Positions 56,753-64,000 of a stretch of 64,000 nucleotides of DNA are shown here, piece after piece. The stretch lies in the NCBI GenBank assembly GCA_037957365.1, contig JARHVA010003526.1:1117001-1181000 (forward strand), read 5' to 3'. The DNA comes from Torreya grandis. Its lineage: Eukaryota > Streptophyta > Pinopsida > Cupressales > Taxaceae. The notes under the pieces were generated by a model. It saw only the letters and a list, made by a program, of their open reading frames with translations, was not told the DNA's origin and ran no database searches. How positions within the stretch are numbered: the stretch's first letter is position 1; the number at the start of each line of letters is the position of its first letter. The translations under genes and the position numbers were made by a program.

Positions 56753-58533
56753 TGTTAGGGGTCATGTAAAGCACCTTGTAATGCTATCTAAGTGGTTTAT
56801 AAGTGCTAAGGTAGGATATAAATTCAAATTTAGATTTTACCACCAATTCTCACAATTCAAATATTTGAATGTATAAAGCATGTTTAAGGAGTTTTGTGAA
56901 TTTTTTAGGGGTCATAAATGTGTTAATAGTTAGGAAAAAATAATAATAACATAATGTAACTTTAATATGGACTATTGGTCACCTTTGTACAAAAAATTGA
57001 GCTTTTTGCAAAGTGTTTTCCTAGTAGCCAGTGATCATTAAGAGTTAGTTAGAGAAGTTGATTTTGATATAAAGTTTGAAAATTGTGGTTTTGGAGTAAT
57101 TTTTTCATATTTACTTAAATTAATAAGGGTTAAATACCCAATAAAACATTAATTATGATTCCAAAGTTGATAAAAATGCCTGCAACCCTATTTTATGTGT
57201 GTGTATAAACAAGGTATTAATAGTGTTTTGAAATGCTCAATGGAGGAAGGTTTGATAGTGATACATTTTTGAAATATTAAATAAATTGGTGATTTTATGT
57301 TATATTTTTTTAATATATTTTTTCAATTATTTTATTTTTTTCATATCATTTTACAAGACACTTCCTATAGCCTTGTTAAACACAAGTTTGTACAAACTAT
57401 TAACCTACACAACATTGCAAAGAATCACCATAAAGGTTTAAAATGGTTTTTTAGTGGTTTATAAATGTGTATGTAGTTATAATAATTTTTTTAATAATTC
57501 ATATACTTTTATAAGTGTTTTAAGACAATAATCTTAACATAAGCCTACATACCTTATAGAATTGAGTCTACATATATAGTGTGAGCAAGATCTTTGTAGA
57601 AAGATTAACATAGGACTTGAGAATGAAAATTAGTGTATTAAAATAATTTTTAAGGGTTAAACCATCCATCACAAAAATTTATAGGTCATTTAAATTATAT
57701 AATAAACTCAATACCCTAAAATAGATGCTCTTAGTGACTGTAAAACAACTCTGTGTGCACAGGAAAATTAAGAACAACTCCAACCTAATGAATAGAGGCA
57801 ACAAATTGAGAGTATAATGATTGGAAAAGATGAATAAGAGTCATATATACCTCAAAAATTTTATATAAATTTTTTAAACTAAGTTGAGATTGTTCAAAGG
57901 CAAAAATAAAGGTCTCAGGTCTTGACTGTAACAACAAACCCTAATTTAGGGTTTTAATCTTCAAATCTAATTTTAATACATTTAAATTGATTAAATGCCT
58001 TAAAAATTTGTATTTAGGTATATATTAATTTTATTAACAATATTTTTCAATTTTGGAATTAGTTTCATACCTGACAATAAAAAGGTAGAGGTCTATGTGC
58101 TTGAAGAGACAAAACATGCCTAATTAGGCCTCACAGGGACCTAAAAAGGTCTAAAAAGAGGTCTTAATAGAAAATTTGAAGACTAAAACTTTAGGGAGAT
58201 GATATTTGGGATAAAGTGTATTATAATTTGAGATTATATTATTAGTTTTCCTTTGTACACTTATGTACAAATAGATTTACTCCAAAAAAAGGCTAGTAGG
58301 ACTTTGTGTAGTGAAGGAAAAATTATGTGTAGAGGGGGTTGAAGCTTGGATAAATTTGTAACTAAATTGAGGGGTCTAAATAAAACTTAAATATTATTAT
58401 AAGACACCTATAACCATAGACATCTTGAATAACTATGAAACCATAGAGTGAAGATTGAATTAGTGATCCATTGTCAAAGAAGAGTAGATTGAAACAAGGA
58501 TAAAGTGTGAGAAAGATTGTAACCTTTGCATCA
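56753..58533 (+). repeat. 3' LTR of element G
   Basis: 1,781 bp, TGTTAGGGGTCATG...TTTGCATCA. A weak purine stretch (GAGGTTTAAAA) precedes it. Partner of 52745-54208. Confidence 0.85.
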
Positions 58534-58599
58534 GGTTTCAATATGACTCTAAATTTGTGATAAGATCTCACACATAATTTAATTAAAATTAAAAATTAT

Positions 58600-60400
58600 G
58601 AAAATAAATAAAGAAATATTACTAATTCTCTGGTCACACAAAAAACACTTTATAGAACACTTCATGGTTTCCAACTAGGAGTTTTACCTTTTAACATAGC
58701 ATTTACAATTATCATGGATTCACCTTACACAATAAAATCTTTAAATCCTTTATATTTTAATAATTTTAAAAATTAAATCAAAGTTAAATCTTCAACCTCA
58801 TTATTAGTGGAATTTAGAAAGAGCAAAGAACCTCACCAAAAAAAATTCACCTGATGGCATGGTATTATACAAATTTATCTCACCACAATAGTATTATTTA
58901 ATAAATCACCATAAAAATTCATCTTCAAAAATCATACCTTAGGTGGAATCAACCTATCTTCCCTTATACAATTCTTCTTATCCAAATTTCTTATATTTGA
59001 AGATAATTTAATTTTAGTCTAATTTTCTTCAAAATATTTTTTGTTACACTAAAAAATTCATGTTGATCTTACCCAAAAATGACAAATTAATGGAAACAAC
59101 CTCTTCAACACTTTCCCAACACTCTACTTTATCCCTAAATTTTACATTATTATACTCTAGCCAAATGATCTAAGATTACATTAGTTGGGGCTGCAATCCA
59201 AAGACTAGAAAGATTTTTAAACTTAAGAAGTAATGACAAATATAATTAGTTTATTGATCTTAGGAAATTCTAAGGTTGATTCAATCTCGACAAGAGACAA
59301 GACCAAATTATTATATAATGAATAAAATAAATAATGAGATGATCCACCAATTCACATTTTTTTAAAATAAAATATAAATATAAGGACCAATAAAACCCAT
59401 GACTAGTGAGTTAGGAAAAAGAGTTATCTTTAGGAGTGATAAACACATTATAAATCAATTTCCCTGGACAATTAAATTCTAAATCACCTTCTCTAGAAAC
59501 ATACACATAACTATAACTAACATTGTAACTCTAAAAAATTTATCCTCTACATCTTAAAGTATCTTCACTAGTTTGTATTTCCAAAAATATTTATAAAAAT
59601 TATCTTTTTGTATAATCGAATAATTTATATTTGCCAATTTTTTTCATTGTCGAGTTCTACCAAAGAAATATGAGTCCACCCAATAATTTCAAATATTCAC
59701 ACCCCATTCTATTTCCAAATCTTTTTAAAATTCCATTAAGTCCCCCTTTATTTGAGAACCTTTTCTCCCAACCTTTAATTTGACTAAAAGTTTGTTAAAT
59801 CCCCATTACCTAATTCCCTAGTCAGTTTATTATCATTTATCCTCCTTAAATCAACAATAAAATTTGAGATATAAGAGCCTACAAGAATAAAATATTATTA
59901 GGAGTAAAATTTTTATTCAAATAATAATTATCTAAATATCTAACTCTAACCATTTTACTCCATGGTTTCTTATAAATTTAAAATAGTATTCAATCCAATT
60001 TTTATCCAAGAGAAACATTATTATTTTTTAATTTTATAAATTAAGTAACCCCCACCAATTTTTCTTTGTAATCATTTTTCTATTTTATAATATGAAAATG
60101 TCTCTTCTCATCTTTACCCTCCTAAAAAAAGTTCTTAATAATTTTATTAACTCTTTTCCTACTCCCATAGGTACTTATAAAATTAAGAAGACATAGATAA
60201 GGACAACCATATAACATAAAGTTGATCAAAATTATTCTCCCTCCCAAATTTAACCACTTTTACTTATATGTTTCCCACCTTTATTACATATTTCAATCAT
60301 ATTATCCCATAATTTCTAGTTGTCCACCATCGTGAACAAATAAATACTAGGATATTTTATATGGAGGTTTGTAATAGGAATTACAAACACATATATATAT
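58600..60400 (-). pseudogene. LINE ORF2 C-terminal region
   Basis: Minus strand at about 60260-60100 reads KWLNLGGRIILINFMLYGCP, then STYGSRKRVNKIIKNFF and EGKDEKRHFHII. This matches the plant LINE segment '(K)WLSLAGRI.LI.SVL...P' followed by '.L.NFLW.G' after the reverse transcriptase domain. The remainder to 58600 is heavily decayed; a zinc-ribbon (zf-RVT) would be expected but I could not read it. Confidence 0.7.
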
Positions 60401-60414
60401 ATATATATATATAT
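60391..60414. repeat. (AT)n microsatellite, 24 bp
   Basis: Perfect AT dinucleotides within the LINE ORF2 region. Confidence 0.9.
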
Positions 60415-60479
60415 TTATTTCCCTTTTAATGGTTACATTAATAAACAATAAATTTGACTTTTTTAAACTCACTTTTTCT

Positions 60480-61420
60480 CTAGACACCCCTTTATATTTG
60501 TTATATATTTTAAATTGTAGCCTTATTCATCCTTGATTTTTAACATAAAATCTTATCATCAAAAAAATATAGATGAATATTTGAATAGTTTGCATCATAT
60601 AATTTTTAATCCAATAAATTTCCTCTTTTCTCTCATCTTTCTAAAAACTCTACCCAAAGACTCCACCATAGTAAAAAGACACAGATAAAGGGGATCCCCT
60701 TGTTTAATTATCCTTGAACTCTTAATGAAACCCATATGACTTTAATTGACCAAAATTGTGAAAAAAAACTCATGACCCAAGAAATCCATTCTTATGTAAA
60801 CCCAAAAGCAATCAAGAGATTTCACCAAAAATACCCAATTAATTCTATCATATGCCTTTGAAATGTCTAATTTTATTAATATTACTTAATTATTGTTAAA
60901 TTTAAGAGTGGATAATTTCATGGGTCATAATCAATACTATATGATTTTACTTTCATTAAAAACCTCACCTTGTTCAAGATAAATAACCATCAAAATAAAA
61001 ATCTTCAATCTCTCAACTATTGATTTCTACATAATTTTATAGACTATATTGCATACATACATGGGTCTATAGTATAAAAATTTAAATGGATTAGGATTAT
61101 TAGGAATGAAAAATATTAAAATAAAATTAAGATTACTCAACACTTGATTAAATGTAAAGACTCATTAACAACCTCTGTGAATTCCTTGCCCAAGGTCTCC
61201 CAAAATCTATAAAAAATATAGCTAGGTAACCATTCAGACTTGGTGCTTTATCTAGTTCCATTAACTATAAAACAATCTTAACATCTTTTTTGGTAAAATA
61301 TTTCATTAAATATTCATTATGTTTTTTATAAATTAATTTTTATATATCTTAAATGAATCTATCCATTCCTAAATTTCCCCTTTAAAATTAATTTGATAAT
61401 AATTTTTTTTAAGGAATCCA
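60480..61420 (-). pseudogene. LINE reverse transcriptase
   Basis: Minus-strand reading: FTKKDVKIVL-stop-LMELDKAPSLNGYLAIFF, then DFWETLGKEFTEVVNESLHL, RVNWVFLVKSLDCFWVYIRM, HMGFIKSSRIIKQGDPLYLC, LFTMVESLGRVFRKMREKRK and FIGLKI. These correspond to the LINE blocks 'DKAPG.DGF...F', 'Y..V.W.FL', 'RG..QGDPLSP.LF' and so on. The catalytic F-A-D-D box is FFDDK at 60547-60570 (Ala changed to Phe). It is not functional because of stops. Confidence 0.87.
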
Positions 61421-61929
61421 CATCTTATTTCTTAATAGCATAAGGTTACTCTAGAAATACTTTATTCCTATTTTTAATTTTTTAAAAATATATTAACTTG
61501 CTTACAAGCTATAATTGATTATTGTAGTTTGTTTGTATTCTTATCTCCTTCCTAAGTCCATGATTCTATATAATTTTTATTTTAATAGATTTACTTCCAC
61601 AATTAAACTTCATTTAGTCTACACAAGAACTCCTCTTTTTGAATATGTCTACAGTCATAGGGAAACCATAATATTGGTAATTTAGTAACTAAATATCTTC
61701 TTCAAAAATTATCTTCTCTTCAAAAATATTTCCATAAACATATTTGTTCCATTCCTTAACACTTACCTTAAGTAATTTTAATTTATTATAAAATATGAAC
61801 ATACTAATCCCATAACTGGAATCAAAGTTATTCCACCATTATTTTTATTTATCCTTAAAATATGGATGTCTTAACCATAAAAGTTTAAATTTAAAAGTTA
61901 ATATTTTAGTTTACTTATTTGTTTTGATT

Positions 61930-62560
61930 GATAAGTTAATGAGAATGTGATTAGAACCAAAGATGTTAAGAACAAAATATTTATCAATCTAATTCTCTTG
62001 CAACCAAATAGGTTAAATCAAGAGCCTATCTTTCTTTATAGCAATCACTTTCTAATTCCCACTCTTTTATCATTTTATTCAATAATAACATTGAAATTCA
62101 ATCCTATAATCACCTTTTATAATTATATTGATCCAACACCCTTGAAATCTCATCCAAAGTTACTTATTTTATAGTTGAGCTCTTTAGTCCATATACATTA
62201 ATAATAAGACTCAAAATGTTTTATCTGTAGAAGTGAAAATCATAAGTTACCCAAATTAATTATTTCAAAACCAAGGTTACTTTCATAATTTTTGGGTTAA
62301 AAATTACACATAAACCATCATAATTATCTTCAACACTAATAATTTAACCATACAAAAGTTTTTGTTTTGATACAAGTGATTTTTCAATTTCTGATTCAGT
62401 TATCCTTGTTTCCCATTGTAAAAAGAAATCCAATTTCCTCACCTCAAACTGATGTTGCAATAAAATTATTTTAATATGGGTATTCATTACCATAAAATTC
62501 AAAGAATAATTTAAAAAATGAATTTAAATTCCCCATTTGCTATAAATAAACATAATGAAC
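61930..62560 (-). pseudogene. LINE apurinic/apyrimidinic-type endonuclease
   Basis: Minus-strand reading: LQHQFEVRKLDFFLQWETRI, TESEIEKSLVSKQKLLYG, NYDGLCVIFNPKIMKVTLVL, LSLIINVYGLKSSTIK and LDEISRVLDQ. The 'QETK' position, '(G)GL.I.WNPK' block and 'NVYGP' block of plant LINE endonucleases are recognisable. The conserved GDFN block is too decayed to see. Confidence 0.72.
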
Positions 62561-63035
62561 TTTCCTCTGAAAATAATATAAATATATTTTAAAGTTAGTC
62601 TCCCTAACATAATCAACCTTTATTTTCCTATGGCATATTTTCCTCATAGTGCTTTACAAATTTGGATTTTGAATTGAAAAATATTACCCTATAAATAATT
62701 AATATATAAAAAAAAAATTATAATTTAAATATATTACCTTCCCAAACATACTTATATATTAGTTTTTCCCAAACCCCCAAACCATCTTTAGATACCACAA
62801 TGTCCTAGCTTACATCATAAAAATTATTTTTCATAGAATAAAGTATTTATTATTTATATTATAAGACACCAAATAATTTTTTAACCTTAAAACATTACAT
62901 CAACTATATTTATAACTATTATCATCTATTATTTATTAAAAAAACCACCAATGTCACCCAAGATTTTTAGGAATTAGGCTAGAATTGTGAACTTCCTTTA
63001 AAGTCCAACCAAAAATCTTTTCCATTGCATTATTA

Positions 63036-64000
63036 ATGGGAATAAATCCAATAATACCAATTAAAAATATTACCTTATATATTTATATGGAATATTCCAT
63101 GAAAAATTTAACCTTTTTAATATCTTCCACATCAACCATAGTCTTAACTACATCCACATCCATAGCCCATTTAATCAACTTTTCCACAACCTCATCCCCA
63201 ACTAGATCTACAATCTCCCTAAATACTTCCATATAAATATTCTTGGACATATAAATAATCAAACAAACACCTCTTTAAAGTATAAAATACCATCCTTATT
63301 GCCATTCACCTCCAAAACCCTAGCCCCATCCTCATCAAAAAACCCAATCTCTAAAGCAAATGTAATCTTTCCTTCATTTAAAGAGACAAAATAAGAACCC
63401 ATTTTATTTATCCAAACCTTATTTTACATAACCATTTTAAATATTTTTAATAAGAGCTAGAAAAATGAATATTAACATTTTTTCTCTCCAAATGAAAATC
63501 TTGCTTTAGCCTCTTCTTATTGTCACTTTGAAAAAATCTCCTCAAGAGCCATCCTTATCTTGTTACAACATAAAAGAAAAAAATATTACCACATGGTTTA
63601 AAGAGTTACATATAAAAAGTCTCCTCAAAATTATTCATGCTCAAGTTTATGAGTAAATTTAACAACATCATAAGATAATCAAATAGGGCTAACCAAAGGA
63701 TCTATTATATCCATAATAACTCTTATTCTCACATAGATTGCAAAGTGAAAATTTTACATTTTTGGATCAAAACAAAAACTTTGTCCTATAGAATTTATAA
63801 TACCTCTCAACATATTATCCTTTAAATATTAATAAGGTAATGAAAAAAATTTAATAATTATTTTCTAAAAACCTATTTTTGATATAAAATTCTCCTAGGA
63901 TTGAATGATGATTTTTTTAATTCTCAAAAGTATAAGTTCTCTTACTAAATACAAAAATTTATATTTTTTCTCCATGAATTTGACCAAGAAATAACCTATA
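63036..64000 (-). pseudogene. LINE ORF1 (nucleic-acid-binding, DUF4283-like) remnant
   Basis: Minus-strand phrases: YFLVKFMEKKYKFLYLVREL, then LRGIINSIGQSFCFDPKM and FHFAIYVRIRVIMDIIDPLV. This resembles the plant ORF1 pattern '...IG..L..D..T......ARI.V.MD...PL' that leads into the zf-CCHC_4 box. Further text toward 63036 includes MGSYFVSLNEGKITFALEIG and EIVDLVGDEVVEKLIKWAMD. The start lies outside the window. Confidence 0.6.

Larger units (their letters stand above)
52745..58533 (+). mobile_element. Element G: Ty3/gypsy element with gag and protease, pol missing
   Basis: Plus-strand element. 3' LTR is 56753-58533 and 5' LTR about 52745-54208, lacking its first 300 bp or so. The primer-binding site at 54211 follows the 5' LTR. 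Gag, zinc knuckle, protease and a linker follow in order to about 56400. No reverse transcriptase, RNase H or integrase is readable in the 350 bp before the 3' LTR. Confidence 0.85.
58600..64000 (-). mobile_element. LINE (L1-type non-LTR retrotransposon) H, decayed, 5' end outside window
   Basis: Minus-strand element with ORF1-type text at the right edge, then endonuclease, reverse transcriptase and C-terminal region toward the left. This is the standard plant L1 order. Broken by many stops and frameshifts. The 3' end near 58600 is estimated, and no poly(A) tail is clear. Confidence 0.82.

Noticed and set aside
61947..62174. 75-codon plus-strand frame, likewise 63036-63236
   Set aside because: Antisense to LINE endonuclease and ORF1 text on the minus strand.

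Overview
The window is nuclear DNA from a plant, very probably a seed plant with a large, repeat-filled genome. A gymnosperm such as a conifer would fit, but nothing here fixes the species. The DNA is strongly A+T-rich and almost empty of CG dinucleotides. I found no intact cellular gene, tRNA, rRNA or CRISPR array. What can be read is a layered graveyard of retrotransposons. Their reading frames are broken by stop codons, many of which look like former Gln, Arg or Trp codons, as expected when methylated cytosines decay to T.

Layout, left to right. 1-3.06 kb: minus-strand Ty3/gypsy element (F) with protease, Gag and a probable 5' LTR. 3.2-6.6 kb: a decayed minus-strand reading frame of about 1,130 codons for a protein I do not recognise (E), with a non-coding stretch to 8.57 kb. 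8.57-22.96 kb: a nested stack. The 3' part of a plus-strand gypsy element (B) is split first by a small minus-strand gypsy element (C, 9782-12640, with a perfect 5-bp target duplication) and then, inside its 3' LTR, by a full-length minus-strand relative (A, 14031-22561). 23.4-26.9 kb: long (CA)n tracts that bound a recent 1.5-kb tandem duplication. 27.2-33.2 kb: a complete but decayed minus-strand Ty1/copia element. 33.2-41.3 kb: A+T-rich DNA holding one copia-type LTR and a 168-bp (GA)n tract. 41.3-49.9 kb: another member of the A/B family (D, minus), whose 5' LTR carries a much younger 2-kb retro-inserted sequence (I) coding for an unknown coiled-coil protein. 52.06-52.54 kb: a decayed plus-strand frame of unknown identity (J). 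52.75-58.53 kb: plus-strand gypsy element (G) with gag and protease only. 58.6-64.0 kb: minus-strand L1-type LINE (H) running off the window.

How the parts relate. A, B and D are one LTR family. They share LTR ends (TGATTTAA and TGATTACA or TGACTACA on the plus strand of A and D), a G-rich polypurine tract, and a roughly 3-kb non-coding 3' region full of local duplications. A and D keep Gag and/or protease, but I cannot find reverse transcriptase or integrase, so the family looks non-autonomous. Relative order from nesting and decay: B before A and C; D before I. The 1.5-kb tandem duplication and insertion I look youngest.

The most unusual items are the two unidentified large reading frames (E, I), the gag-protease-only family, and the microsatellite-bounded duplication. 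Element boundaries come from pairwise reading of repeats within the window; family names rest on motif recognition, not on a database search.
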